A stretch of 64,000 nt of DNA from Plastoroseomonas arctica (GCF_018128965.1 NZ_JAAEDH010000004.1:124001-188000); one strand, 5' to 3'; shown: positions 1-10,406, numbered from the stretch's first letter. A program made the numbers and translations. The notes: a model not told the origin generated them from the sequence alone.

Positions 1-570
1 TGGTGGTTCAACCCCGAGGCCAACGCGAAGCTCGACTACAATCTCGACAAGGCGCGCGACTATCTGGCGCGGTCGAAATATCCCAACGGTGCCAGCTTCG
101 AACTCGCCTGCGCGTCGGTGCCCTATCTGCTCGACAGCCGCGACGCTGCCATCTTCCTGCAATCCGAACTGGCCAAGCTCAACATCGAGGTGAAGCTGCG
201 GATGGCCGAGCAATCTGTGCTCTCGCCGGCACTTAGCCGCGGCGAGCTAGATGCGCTGATCGGCAACTTCATGTCGCCGGGCGAGGCGACCTACATGATC
301 ATGGTCTACCTCACCGCAGGCCAGTTCATGTCGCGCTCCTCCAACTATGCCAATCCGCGGCTGGAGGCGCTGATGCGCGCCGCCTTCGCGGAGAATGAGG
401 ACGAGAAAATGAAGCCCATCCTGGCGGAGATGCAGATGCTCCTCGCTGATGAATCGCCCTTCCTTTGGCTGGGCTTTTTCTCCGCCGCGAATCTTTGGCG
501 CGACCGCGTGCGCAACTTCAAGGTGAGCCAGGGCCAGACCGTGACGGTGCGCGACGTGAGCCTCGGCTGA
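1..570 (+). CDS. ABC transporter substrate-binding protein (family 5), C-terminal part
   Basis: Frame 1 is open from the first base, so the gene starts outside the window; 189 residues are visible. The visible part reads like the C-terminal lobe of a Dpp/Opp-type (SBP_bac_5) periplasmic receptor: a WWFNPE stretch, a segment about ligand-site geometry (LLDSRDAAIFLQSELAKLNI) and the usual YANPRLEALM run near the end. The stop TGA overlaps the ATG of the first permease gene, so it is the first visible cistron of an importer operon reaching 4378. The receptor would capture the substrate in the periplasm and pass it to the two permeases. Ligand is unknown; peptides, nickel and small organic compounds are all served by this family. 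Confidence 0.88.
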   Translation, partial: WWFNPEANAKLDYNLDKARDYLARSKYPNGASFELACASVPYLLDSRDAAIFLQSELAKLNIEVKLRMAEQSVLSPALSRGELDALIGNFMSPGEATYMIMVYLTAGQFMSRSSNYANPRLEALMRAAFAENEDEKMKPILAEMQMLLADESPFLWLGFFSAANLWRDRVRNFKVSQGQTVTVRDVSLG

Positions 571-1514
571 TGCTGAGCCTTATGGTGCGCCGCGCCGGGT
601 TCTCGCTCTTCTCCCTGCTCGTAGTGAGCCTGATCCTGTTCGTGCTCACGCGCTCCATCCCCGAAAGCCCGGCGCGCATCGTGCTGGGCGATGATGTGAC
701 CGATGCGCAGATCGCCGCCTTCGACGCGCAATACGGGTTGGACCGGCCGATTATCGTGCAATACCTCGCCTGGCTCGAACGCCTGGCCCTGCATGGCGAT
801 CTCGGGCAATCCTTCACCACGCGGCTGCACATGAATGTGGAGGTGGCGGCAACGCTGCCGGTGACGCTGGAACTTGTCACCATCGCCTTCATCGTCGCCT
901 TCCTCGTCTCGCTCACGCTGGGGACGCTCTCCGCCGTGTTCCGCGACGGGCCCATCGACTATGCGGCGCGGCTGCTCGCGGTGCTCGGCGTGTCCATCCC
1001 CGGTTTCTGGCTGGCGCTCGTGTTGGTTCTCGCCTTCGCGGTCGAGCGCGACTGGTTTCCGCCGGGCGGCTTCGTCCCGCTCAGCGAGGGGCTGGAAGCG
1101 CACCTCATGTCCATCGCGCTGCCGGTCTTCTGCCTCTCCGTCTTCTACATGGCGGTGCTCACGCGCATGACACGCTCCGCGCTGCTCGACGTGCTGGGGC
1201 AGGACTACATGCGCACCGCGCGCGCATCCGGCCTGTCCCGCCTGCGGGTGCTGCGCTACGCGCTGCGCAACGCGCTGGTGCCGGTCGTCACCATCGCCGG
1301 CGTGTCCTTCGGGCACATGTTTGGGCTGGCGCTGATCATCGAGCGCGTCTTCAACATCGGCGGCATGTCGCGCGCACTGCTCACCGCGATCCAGCAGCGC
1401 GACTACGCGCTGGTGCAGGCGGTGGTGATGGTATTCACGATCATCTTCGTGGTGGCGAACCTCGTCGCGGATCTGGTCAACGCCTGGTTGAATCCGAAGC
1501 TAGCGACGTCATGA
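570..1514 (+). CDS. ABC transporter permease (DppB type)
   Basis: 314-residue inner-membrane permease. The ATG at 570 overlaps the receptor stop (ATGA), which sets the start and implies translational coupling. The protein opens with a positive N-terminus and a first membrane helix (FSLFSLLVVSLILFVLTR). It then carries the typical DppB periplasmic segment (QYGLDRPIIVQYLAWLERL) and the EAA-type cytoplasmic loop (DYMRTARASGLSRLRVLRYA) that docks to the ATPase. About six membrane helices are expected. Normally a DppC-type gene follows within a few bases; here a palindromic element separates them. Confidence 0.93.
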   Translation: MLSLMVRRAGFSLFSLLVVSLILFVLTRSIPESPARIVLGDDVTDAQIAAFDAQYGLDRPIIVQYLAWLERLALHGDLGQSFTTRLHMNVEVAATLPVTLELVTIAFIVAFLVSLTLGTLSAVFRDGPIDYAARLLAVLGVSIPGFWLALVLVLAFAVERDWFPPGGFVPLSEGLEAHLMSIALPVFCLSVFYMAVLTRMTRSALLDVLGQDYMRTARASGLSRLRVLRYALRNALVPVVTIAGVSFGHMFGLALIIERVFNIGGMSRALLTAIQQRDYALVQAVVMVFTIIFVVANLVADLVNAWLNPKLATS

Positions 1515-1525
1515 GGAAAGCAAAC

Positions 1526-1689
1526 TTGGGGGCAATGAATTTCCCCCAAACCCCCATTCTTTCTTTTTTGATTTATTGGTTCCCGCTGGCAGGTGCCATC
1601 AACAGGCCCGATGCCGCACTGACCGCCCAACCAGCGCCATTAGAAAAAGATAAAAGAAAGGGGGTTTGGGGGAAATTCATTTCCCCCAT
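1526..1689. repeat. Palindromic intergenic element, copy A
   Basis: Two long inverted arms (about 1526-1575 and 1641-1689) enclose a core of about 65 bp. The arms match for about 37 bp and contain the motif GGGGGAAATTCATTTCCCCC or its complement, then AAACCCCC and an A/T-rich stretch. Each arm can also fold on itself (stem GGGGGAAA/TTTCCCCC, loop TGAA). The element fills the gap between two permease genes that normally abut, starting 11 bases after one stop and ending 7 bases before the next start. It encodes nothing convincing. A related copy lies at 13296-13546. It looks like a REP/MITE-class non-autonomous repeat; the exact class is inference. Confidence 0.8.
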
Positions 1690-1695
1690 GCTGTC

Positions 1696-2564
1696 ATGAT
1701 CCGCGCCTGCGGCGGCATCGCCGGTTTCCTCGGCGCCCTCATCATCCTCTCCCTACTAATCATGGCCGTCCTCGCGCCCTGGATCGCGCCCTTCGATCCG
1801 CTGCGCGTATCCATTCCCGACCAGCTTCTCGAACCCGATGCGCGTTTCCTCTTCGGCACTGACCAGTCCGGGCGGGATGTGCTCAGCCGCGTCATCTGGG
1901 CCAGCCGGTCGTCGCTCAGCGTCGCGGGGTTCGCGGTGATGATCGGGCTGTGCCTTGGTGTGTCGCTGGGGCTCGCGGCGGGGTTTCATCGCGGCACCTG
2001 GTTCGAACAGGCGACGATGCGGCTGCTCGATGCTGTGGCCGCCATTCCCGTGCTGATTTGGGCGATCGCGCTGGTCGGCATCTTCGGCATTCGGGAGGCG
2101 CGGATCGGCCCCTTCATGATCGGCAATGAGGTGAAGCTGATGCTGCTTCTCGGCCTGCTCTACGTGCCGACGCTGGCGCGGGTGACCTACACCACGGCGC
2201 TGTCGGAATCGCAGGCGAACTACGTGGCCGCACGGCGGCTGCAGGGGGTAGGCAGCGTGCGCATCATGCTGTCTGACGTGCTGCCCAATTGTCTGTCGCC
2301 GGTGATCGTGCAAGCGACGCTGATGCTGGCGCTGGGCATCATCATTGAGGCCTCGGTGAGCTTCGTGGGCCTGGGCGTGCAGCCGCCCACTGCAAGCTGG
2401 GGCAACATGCTCGCCGATGCGCGCAACTTCCTGCTCTCGGGCGAATGGTGGCTGTCGGTGTTTCCGGGTGCTGCCATCTCGCTGACCGTGATCGGCTTCA
2501 ACCTGCTGGGCGACGGGCTGCGCGACCGGCTGGACCCGCGGCACAACATCACCGCGGTCACGGC

Positions 2565-2568
<4 letters not shown>
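1696..2568 (+). CDS. ABC transporter permease (DppC type)
   Basis: 290-residue second permease of the importer. I chose ATG 1696 because the sequence upstream in the same frame belongs to the palindromic element. From 1696 the protein starts MIRACGGIAGFLGALIILSL and goes directly into a membrane helix. It then shows the DppC signature FLFGTDQSGRDVLSRVIWASR, the EAA loop (ANYVAARRLQGVGSVRIM) and the conserved ending SFVGLGVQPPTASWGNML. There is no good ribosome-binding site before it, since the element arm occupies that position, so its expression may depend on the element structure. The stop overlaps the next ATG. Confidence 0.93.
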
Positions 2569-3523
<955 letters not shown>

Positions 3524-3527
<4 letters not shown>

Positions 3528-4378
3528 CGCAGCCGCTGCTGGAACTCTGCGACATCCAAAAGACGTACGCGCTGCGGCGCGGTCTGATCGAGCGCTTCAC
3601 GCGCAAGGTGGCCGACGTGGCAGCGGTGGACGGCGTCTCGCTTGCCATCCCGCCGGGGGAGATCTTCGGCCTGGTGGGCGAAAGCGGGTGCGGCAAGTCG
3701 ACGTTGGCGCAGATCATGGTCGGGCTGCTCGCCCCCAGCGACGGCATGGTGCGCTATCGCGGCCAGGACATCGCCATGCTCACCGGCGTGCACCGCCGGA
3801 TCTATCGCCGCGGCGTGCAGATGGTATTCCAGGACACGCATTCCTCGCTCAACCCGCGCAAGCGCATCCGGCGCACGCTGATGGAGGCGCTGGTCGCCCG
3901 CGGCCTCACCCGCGCCGAGGCGGCGGATGCCCTTCCCCCGTTGCTCGCCCAGGTCGGGCTCGACACCGTTCTGCTCCAGCGCCTGCCGCACGAACTTTCC
4001 GGCGGCCAGCGCCAGCGCGTCGGCATTGCCCGCGCGCTCGCAATCGGCCCGGATGTGCTGGTGGCCGATGAGCCGGTCTCCTCGCTCGACGTGTCGCTGC
4101 AAGGTCAGATCGTGAACCTGCTGCGCGACCTGAATCGCGAGCTCGGCCTCACCATCATCCTCATCAGCCACGACCTGGCCGTTGTCTCCCGCATCTGCCA
4201 CCGCATCGGGGTGATGAGCGCAGGGCGCATCGTCGAGGAAGGGCCGCCGGCCGAGGTTTTGTTCGCGCCACGCCACCCCTATACCCGCACGCTGATCGCT
4301 GCGGTGCCGCGCGGGCTGGAAAGTCGACGCGCGCAAAGCGTTGCCATCGCCGAAGTCTGCATTGCCGGACCGATGTGA
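3524..4378 (+). CDS. ABC transporter ATP-binding protein (DppF type)
   Basis: 284-residue second ATPase. ATG 3524 overlaps the previous stop. Walker A GESGCGKS, signature LSGGQRQR, Walker B VLVADEPVSSLD and the H-loop ISHD are intact. The C-terminus is short: after RHPYTRTLIAAVPRGLE only about 20 residues follow and the Cys-containing oligo_HPY tail of DppD is missing, as is common for DppF proteins. This is the last cistron of importer 1; no clear hairpin terminator follows. The next downstream sequence is a decayed CoA-transferase fragment on the other strand. Confidence 0.94.
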
Positions 4379-4417
4379 CAGCGCTCACGGAACCAGAGAT
4401 TCTCGCGGCATCGCGCT

Positions 4418-4742
4418 TCAGCTGGCAGCACTGAGCCAGGCCCGGATTTCGGCACCGCGTTCGTCCAGGCCCGGGGCGGGGCGGCGAATGGAGGAGGGCG
4501 TCTCGGACAGGTGCACCGCCGGGGCGAGTGTCTGCTTCAGGCCGCGCGTGGCGCCAGGGATGTCAGTCACGACGCCGAGGGATCGAGCCTGGGGGTGCAC
4601 CAGCGCTTAATCGTAGTGGAGCACGGGCTCGGCGGGGATGCCGATCTCCTCCAGTGCTTTCAGCCAATGGGCGGTGGGCTGCTGACGGAGCTGCTCCGCG
4701 AGGATCTGCATCAGAGCGACATTGTTGGCGATGCGGAGCGCG
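4418..4742 (-). pseudogene. Truncated CaiB/BaiF CoA-transferase remnant
   Basis: This stretch is a diverged copy, roughly 90% identical by eye, of the 3' end of the CoA-transferase gene at 15171-16319. Its reverse reading gives HPQARSLGVVTDIPGATRG and the tail RRPAPGLDERGAEIRAWLS, almost residue for residue as in the intact gene. The copy has an in-frame TAA where the intact gene reads Asp-Glu (LNYDEA became LHYD then stop). Homology ends near 4742, so about two thirds of the gene is absent. It lies between importer 1 and its monooxygenase, mirroring the order in module 2. It cannot encode an active enzyme. Confidence 0.88.
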
Positions 4743-5028
4743 GTCATGCAGTCGCGGCGCCACTATTGGCATGGCAGCGGCGCAGACGGCCGGATTGTTG
4801 AAGATCACTATAAAATGCGGCTGACGCGCGCCCCGATCCTGGCGTCACTTTGTGACGGATCTCACGACGCAAGATTGTTTTTGCTGCCTGCCGCTTTGCT
4901 CTGTAGATTGGAAGACAGGGAGGATTGCTACGGTCACCGGCCCATATGGCGGCGGCGGAGTATCTTGGCATGGTAGGCATCTCGATCCCTGACGGCTCAT
5001 TAGGTTCGGCGTTCTCGGCGACTGCGAC

Positions 5029-6369
5029 ATGATGAACCTCATCATGATGCCAAATGCGACCGGCGCGCATCTCGGCGGCTGGCGCCACCCCGACGCCTGG
5101 TCCGACACGGTGATGAATCTCGGCCACATCGTCGAGGCCACGCAGATCGCCGAGCGCGGCCTGTTCGACGCCGTCTTCCTCGCCGATGGCAACGCCGTGC
5201 GCGAGATGGACAAGCCCGCGCTTTTCGCCGCGAACTTCCCCTCCGCGAGGCCGGCGGGGTTTGAGCCCGTGACGGTGCTCTCCGCGGTCGCGATGGCGAC
5301 GCGCCACATCGGCCTCGTCGCAACCAGCACCACCAGCTATGACGAGCCCTATGCCGTTGCGCGGCGCTTCGCCTCGCTGGACCATATCAGCGCGGGCCGC
5401 GCGGGGTGGAACGTGGTCACCTCGCAATACGCCGGCGATGCGCAGAATTTCGGCCGCGACGAGAACTACGCGCGTGACGAACGCTATGAGCGCGCTGAGG
5501 AATTCGTCGAGGTCGTGAAGGGCCTGTGGGACAGCTGGGACGAGGACGCCTTCCCGCAGGACAAGGCGACGGGGCGCTACCTCGACCCAGCCAAGGTGCA
5601 TAGGCTGAACCATGTGGGGAAGCATTTCTCGGTGAAGGGGCCGCTCAACATCGCCCGCCCGCCGCAGGGGCACCCGATGGTGTTCATGGCCGGCCAATCC
5701 GACCGCGGCCGCGAACTCGCCGCGAAGCACGCCGATGCGATGTTCGCCGCCGGCGATTCGATGCAGAGCTGCCAGAAGGCCTATGCCGACATCAAGTCCC
5801 GCATGGCAAAGTATGGACGCGCGCCGGAGACGCTGCGCTTCCTCCCCAGCATCGTCACCTATTGCGGGGAGACGGAGGCCGAGGCGGAGCGCCTGTTCGA
5901 GGAATTGCAGGCGCTGATCTCGCCGAGCCTCGGCGTTCACTACCTCTCGAAACTGGTGGACAAGGATCTGAGCGGCCACGACCTCGACGCGCCGCTGCCG
6001 GATCTGCCGGAAAAAGTCGCCAGCGGCACCAGCCTGCGCACCTACCTGATCGAGGGCGCGCGGCGCGACAATCTCACCATCCGCCAATGCTACCAGCGCG
6101 CGCTCTCCTCGATGGGCGCGCCGGTGGTGAAGGGCACGCCCGCGCAGATCGCCGACACGCTGGAGCTGTGGTTCCGCGGCCAGGCTTGCGACGGCTTCAT
6201 GATCTCGAATCCTGTGATGCCGCGTTCACTGAAGAATTTCGTCGAGATGGTGGTGCCCGAGTTGCAGAAGCGCGGCCTGTTCCGCAAGGCGTATGAGGGT
6301 GCGACCACGCGCGAGCGGATGGGCCTGCCAACCCCCGGCAATCCACGCCTGGCCGCGGCGGCGGAGTAG
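5029..6369 (+). CDS. LLM-class flavin-dependent monooxygenase (NtaA/SnaA/DszA type)
   Basis: 446 residues, the usual size of the large component of two-component FMNH2-dependent monooxygenases such as nitrilotriacetate monooxygenase A and DszA. Visible family features are GAHLGGWRHP at about residues 12-21, FLADGNAV, the SAGRAGWNVVTS motif at about 121-132 and RYERAEEFVEVV. Such enzymes need reduced flavin from a separate reductase, which is not encoded here. It is closely similar along its whole length to the protein at 13552-14904, pointing to an ancient duplication. Two adjacent ATGs (5029, 5032) are possible starts; no strong ribosome-binding site is seen. The substrate is presumably brought in by importer 1 (inference). 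Confidence 0.9.
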   Translation: MMNLIMMPNATGAHLGGWRHPDAWSDTVMNLGHIVEATQIAERGLFDAVFLADGNAVREMDKPALFAANFPSARPAGFEPVTVLSAVAMATRHIGLVATSTTSYDEPYAVARRFASLDHISAGRAGWNVVTSQYAGDAQNFGRDENYARDERYERAEEFVEVVKGLWDSWDEDAFPQDKATGRYLDPAKVHRLNHVGKHFSVKGPLNIARPPQGHPMVFMAGQSDRGRELAAKHADAMFAAGDSMQSCQKAYADIKSRMAKYGRAPETLRFLPSIVTYCGETEAEAERLFEELQALISPSLGVHYLSKLVDKDLSGHDLDAPLPDLPEKVASGTSLRTYLIEGARRDNLTIRQCYQRALSSMGAPVVKGTPAQIADTLELWFRGQACDGFMISNPVMPRSLKNFVEMVVPELQKRGLFRKAYEGATTRERMGLPTPGNPRLAAAAE

Positions 6370-6379
6370 GCGCGTCGCT

Positions 6380-7690
6380 CTATCCGGGATTCACCACATT
6401 CTCGCGCAGCGTGCTGCCCGCATATTCCCGCCGGAACAGCCCCCGCCGCTGCAGTTCCGGCACCACCATCCGCCCGAACTCCTCATAGGTGGCTGGGAAC
6501 ACCGTCGGCGGCAGCACGAACCCATCGCAGGCGCCGGAGGTGAACCAATCCTCCATGTGGTCCGCGATGGTCGTGGGCGAACCGGCCAGCAACCCGCGGG
6601 GCTTGCGCACGGCGGCCGCAAAGCTGATCCCCTGCGCGCGGGCCAGCTGCGCCATCCGGTCGCGCGATCCCGCGATGCCGTGGTTCCCCGCCGCGCGCTC
6701 CGCGCCCTCCGCCGTCTCGATCATGCTGAGATCCACGCCAAGCAGAGAGGAACTGGACGCCAGCACCAGCTCCGGATCGGTCCGCGCATCGAGGAACGCG
6801 GCCTTCTCGCGCGCGATCGAATCCGTCTCGCCCACCACCACCAACAGCGAGGGCAGGATGCGCACATCCTCGGCCACGCGCCCGCCCGCCGCGATGCGCG
6901 CGCGCATGTCCGTGACATAGGCCAGCGCATCCTCCTTCGTGGCATGCGAGCAGAAGATCATCTCCGCCCAGCGCGCGGCAAACTCGCGCCCGCGCGGTGA
7001 CGAACCCGCCTGCAGGATCACCGGCCGCCCCTGCGGGGTGCGCGGAATGGACAGCGGCCCGCGCACGCTGACATGCTTGCCCACGTAATCCGCGTAGCGC
7101 ACCTTCGACGCATCCGCGAAGACGCCGCCCTCGCGATCCAGCACCAGCGCATCCGCATCCCACCCATCCCACAGCGCGCAGCACGCCTCGAGCACCTCAT
7201 CGGCGCGGTCGTAGCGCAGCTCCTTCGGCGGCAGCCCCTCCATGCCCGCATTCCGCGCCTCGTAATCCGACGCCGAGGTGACGACATTCCACGCCGCGCG
7301 CCCGCCGCTCAACAGGTCGAGCGTGCCGATGCTGCGCGCCAGCTGGTACGGCCCGTAGAAGGTGGTCGACAGCGTGGAGCCGAGGCCGATATGCGTGGTC
7401 ACCCGCGCCATCAGCGGCAGCAGCAGCATCGGGTCGAGAAGGCTCAGCTGCCCGCCGCGGCCGAGATAATCGGCATAGCTGCCCTTATAGACATCGGGCA
7501 CGCCGAACTCATCGGCGAAGAAGGCGGCATCGAAGCGCGCCTGCTCCAGCACACGCGCGATGTGTTCGTAGCGCTGCGGCGTCCACAGATCATCGAGCGG
7601 CGCGCCGGGATAGCGCCAGCCCGGCGCGTAGCTCGCCGTCGGCGAGGTTTTCAGATAGGCGACGAGGTGCATCTTGCGCGGCCGCGTCAT
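6380..7690 (-). CDS. LLM-class flavin-dependent monooxygenase (NtaA/SnaA/DszA type)
   Basis: 436 residues. The start at 7690 has a good ribosome-binding site (GGAGAG) on the minus strand and gives MTRPRKMHLVAYLKTSPTAS. Family features include FFADEFGVPD, the GGRAAWNVVTSAS motif, YDRADEVLEACCALW and the C-terminal FVVPELQRRGLFR-like ending (MVVPELQRRGLFRREY). It is convergent with the previous monooxygenase (10-base gap) and divergent from importer 2, so the 236 bp between 7691 and 7926 probably hold both promoters. It is less similar to the two other LLM proteins of the window than they are to each other. Substrate unknown. Confidence 0.9.
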   Translation of the reverse strand: MTRPRKMHLVAYLKTSPTASYAPGWRYPGAPLDDLWTPQRYEHIARVLEQARFDAAFFADEFGVPDVYKGSYADYLGRGGQLSLLDPMLLLPLMARVTTHIGLGSTLSTTFYGPYQLARSIGTLDLLSGGRAAWNVVTSASDYEARNAGMEGLPPKELRYDRADEVLEACCALWDGWDADALVLDREGGVFADASKVRYADYVGKHVSVRGPLSIPRTPQGRPVILQAGSSPRGREFAARWAEMIFCSHATKEDALAYVTDMRARIAAGGRVAEDVRILPSLLVVVGETDSIAREKAAFLDARTDPELVLASSSSLLGVDLSMIETAEGAERAAGNHGIAGSRDRMAQLARAQGISFAAAVRKPRGLLAGSPTTIADHMEDWFTSGACDGFVLPPTVFPATYEEFGRMVVPELQRRGLFRREYAGSTLRENVVNPG

Positions 7691-7926
7691 GCGCTCTCCT
7701 TGCCGCGCGGTGGCGCGGTTTTCCCGCGCGGGTCCTGCAAGCATCATGCCGGGCGCGCGGCGCGAAACGACGCCGCGACGCGCAATTCCCGCCCGCAGTG
7801 CTTCCCCCCTGGGCAGATCGCGCGTGCGCGGCCCGGAATGTCGCGGCGCGCGCCGGAATCGCCCTCGCCCGCCGCCGCGCATCCGGGCGAGGCTTGGCGC
7901 GACGCCATCCTTCGCGGAGCCTTCGC

Positions 7927-9450
7927 ATGTCTCTCCTGCGCCGCAATCTCCTCGCCATGCCGGCCGTCATCGCCGCGAGCAGCCTTTCGCGCCGCGCGCA
8001 GGCCCAGGCCGGCGGCGGCGGCACGCTGCGCATCGTCGTGGGCACCAACCTCTCCACGCTCGACGTCGCCAAGACCACGCTCGGCGAGGAGTACATCTAC
8101 GACCTGCTCGTCTTCAACGGCCTGACCCGCCTGCGCGAGGACCTCACCCTCGAACCCGAGCTCGCGGAATCCTGGACCTTCTCCGAAGACCTCAAGCTGT
8201 GGACCTTCAAGCTCAAGCGCGGGGTGCGGTTCCACAATGGCCGCGAGATGGTGGCCGCCGATGTGGTCGCGACCTTCCGCCGCATCCTCGACCCCGCCAC
8301 CGGCTCCGCCGCGCGCAGCGGCTACGACATGATCGACGACATGGAGGCAGTGGACAGCCACACGGTGGCGTTCAAGCTCTCCTATGCCTATGGCGGCTTT
8401 GCCGACATCCTCGCCGATCGCCAGGCGAAGATCATCCCGCCCGAGAGCTATGACACGATCTCGACCGCGCCGATCGGCACCGGGCCCTTCGTGTTCCGCC
8501 GCTACACGCCCGGTGATCGCCTGGTGCTGTCGCGCAACCCGACCTATTTCGAGGAAGGCAAGCCGAAGCTCGACGGCGTCGAGATCCGCATCATCCCGGA
8601 AATGGCGGTGCGCATCGCCGCACTCCAGGCCGGCGATGTCGACATCGTCTGGGACCTCGCCCCCGAGGCGGTGCGCACGCTGCGCGAGAACCGCGCGCTT
8701 CGCATCGAGAGCATCCCCACGCCCACCTGGGACGCGGGCGTGGTCAACTGCGCGACGGCGCCGTTCAACGACCAGCGTGTGCGCCTGGCCCTGCACCTCG
8801 CAATCCCCAAGGCGGATATCGTGGAGATCGCGCTGTTCGGCGAAGGCGTGCCGACGCACAGCCCGATCCCACCGACGCACCCGTTCTTCGCGAGCGAGAT
8901 CCCGATCCCCGCGCGCGCCGATGTCGCGCAGGCGCGCCGGCTGATGGCGCAGGCCGGACACGCGCGCGGGCTGCGCGTGCCGCTCGTCGTCCCGGTCGGA
9001 CGGCCTGTGCGCGAGCGCCTGGGTGTGGCGATGCAGCAGCTCGGGCGGCCGGCGGGGTTCGAGTTCGAGATCCAGCGCGTGCCCTTCTCGCGCTTCTCGG
9101 CGGAGGTGTCGGGCAAGGCGCCGATCTCGATCAACGGCTTCTTCGCGCGGCCCACGGTGGATAGCGCGATGTTCCCCTTCCTGCATTCGCAGGGCAGCTG
9201 GAATCCGCGGCTTTGGAATTATTCCAATCCGCGCGTGGATGCCGCGCTGGAAGCCGCGCGCTTGACCGGCGATACCAACGTGCAGAAGAGGCACTACCAG
9301 GACGTGCAGAAATTTCTCGCCGAGGATCCGGCCAGCTACTTCGCCTACACCGCCAATTTCGCCTGCGCCTATCGCGGCCGCGTGCAGGGCGTGGCCACGC
9401 ACCCGATGCGCTGGTTCGACCTGCGCGAGACGGTGGTCGCGGGGGTGTGA
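7927..9450 (+). CDS. ABC transporter substrate-binding protein (family 5)
   Basis: 507-residue periplasmic receptor of importer 2. From ATG 7927 the protein starts MSLLRRNLLAMPAVIAASSL and has a cleavable signal ending near RAQAQA; the RR pair makes Tat export possible. The body shows the SBP_bac_5 pattern: TLRIVVGTNLSTLDVAK, LAESWTFSEDLKLWTFKLK, GVRFHNGREMVAADVVATF and GTGPFVFRRYTPGDRLVLSR. Longer upstream reading is possible but would destroy the signal peptide. Its TGA overlaps the GTG of the next permease gene, making one operon through 13292. Confidence 0.93.
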   Translation: MSLLRRNLLAMPAVIAASSLSRRAQAQAGGGGTLRIVVGTNLSTLDVAKTTLGEEYIYDLLVFNGLTRLREDLTLEPELAESWTFSEDLKLWTFKLKRGVRFHNGREMVAADVVATFRRILDPATGSAARSGYDMIDDMEAVDSHTVAFKLSYAYGGFADILADRQAKIIPPESYDTISTAPIGTGPFVFRRYTPGDRLVLSRNPTYFEEGKPKLDGVEIRIIPEMAVRIAALQAGDVDIVWDLAPEAVRTLRENRALRIESIPTPTWDAGVVNCATAPFNDQRVRLALHLAIPKADIVEIALFGEGVPTHSPIPPTHPFFASEIPIPARADVAQARRLMAQAGHARGLRVPLVVPVGRPVRERLGVAMQQLGRPAGFEFEIQRVPFSRFSAEVSGKAPISINGFFARPTVDSAMFPFLHSQGSWNPRLWNYSNPRVDAALEAARLTGDTNVQKRHYQDVQKFLAEDPASYFAYTANFACAYRGRVQGVATHPMRWFDLRETVVAGV

Positions 9451-10406
9451 CGCGCTACATCATTCGCCGCATCGCTTCGGTCATCGGCGTCGTGTGGCTG
9501 ATGACGGTGATGGTGTTCGGCATCGTGCATCTGCTGCCCGGCAGCGTCGCGCACATGATCCTGGGGGAATTCGCCACGGCGGATTCGATCGCGTTGCTGG
9601 AGCAGCGGCTGGGACTGAATGATCCGCTGCCCATGCAGTATTGGCGCTGGTTCTCCGGGCTGCTGCGCGGCGATTTCGGCAATTCGCTGACCATGGAGCG
9701 ACCGGCGGGGCCGATCCTGATCGAGGCGCTGGGGCGTTCGGCCATCCTCGCCGGCATCAGCCTGGTGCTGGTCGCCATCATCGGCATCGCGCTCGGCGTG
9801 CATTCGGCGGTGAACCGCGGATCGAGCAGCGATAGGGCGCTGACGCTTGCGCAATATGCCTTCATTTCCATTCCCGAATTCTTCTGGTGCATCGTCGTCA
9901 TCCTGGTGTTTGCCGCCTGGCTCGGCTGGCTGCCGGCGACCGGATACACGCCGCTCGCCGAGGCCGGCGTGCTCGGCTGGGCGCGGCACCTGGTGCTGCC
10001 GGTGGTGACGCTGACGCTGGGCCTCATCGCGCATGTCTCGCGCATGACGCGCTCCTCCATGCTCGAGGCGTTGGATAGCCAGTATGTGCTGGCCGCGCGC
10101 GCCAAGGGGCTGGCCGAGCGCTTCGTGCTGTATCGCCACGCTCTGCCCAATGCGCTGCTGCCGACCATCACCGTGCTTGCGATCGATATGGGGCTGCTGA
10201 TCGGCGGCATCGTCGTGGTGGAGACGGTCTTCGCTTTTCCGGGCCTCGGCCGGATGCTGATCTATGCGATCGACAACCAGGATCTTCCGCTGATGATGGG
10301 CGGCATGATCGTGGTGACCAGCGTCTATGCGCTGGCCAACCTCGCCGCCGATATCTTGTACGCCACGCTGAACCCGCGCATCCGGTATGGGGGTTCGGCG
10401 GCATGA
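9447..10406 (+). CDS. ABC transporter permease (DppB type)
   Basis: 319 residues from a GTG start that overlaps the receptor stop (GTGA). The protein begins VTRYIIRRIASVIGVVWLMT, enters the membrane at once, and has the DppB hallmarks HLLPGSVAHMILG, RLGLNDPLPMQYWRW and the EAA loop QYVLAARAKGLAERFVLYRH. It ends with the family-typical NLAADILYATLNPRIRYG. It forms the membrane channel together with the next gene product. Confidence 0.94.
   Translation: MTRYIIRRIASVIGVVWLMTVMVFGIVHLLPGSVAHMILGEFATADSIALLEQRLGLNDPLPMQYWRWFSGLLRGDFGNSLTMERPAGPILIEALGRSAILAGISLVLVAIIGIALGVHSAVNRGSSSDRALTLAQYAFISIPEFFWCIVVILVFAAWLGWLPATGYTPLAEAGVLGWARHLVLPVVTLTLGLIAHVSRMTRSSMLEALDSQYVLAARAKGLAERFVLYRHALPNALLPTITVLAIDMGLLIGGIVVVETVFAFPGLGRMLIYAIDNQDLPLMMGGMIVVTSVYALANLAADILYATLNPRIRYGGSAA

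Noticed and set aside
4744-6087. Very long open frame opposite the first monooxygenase
   Set aside because: It is an antisense frame produced by high GC; its translation has no motifs, while the plus strand encodes a full LLM protein.
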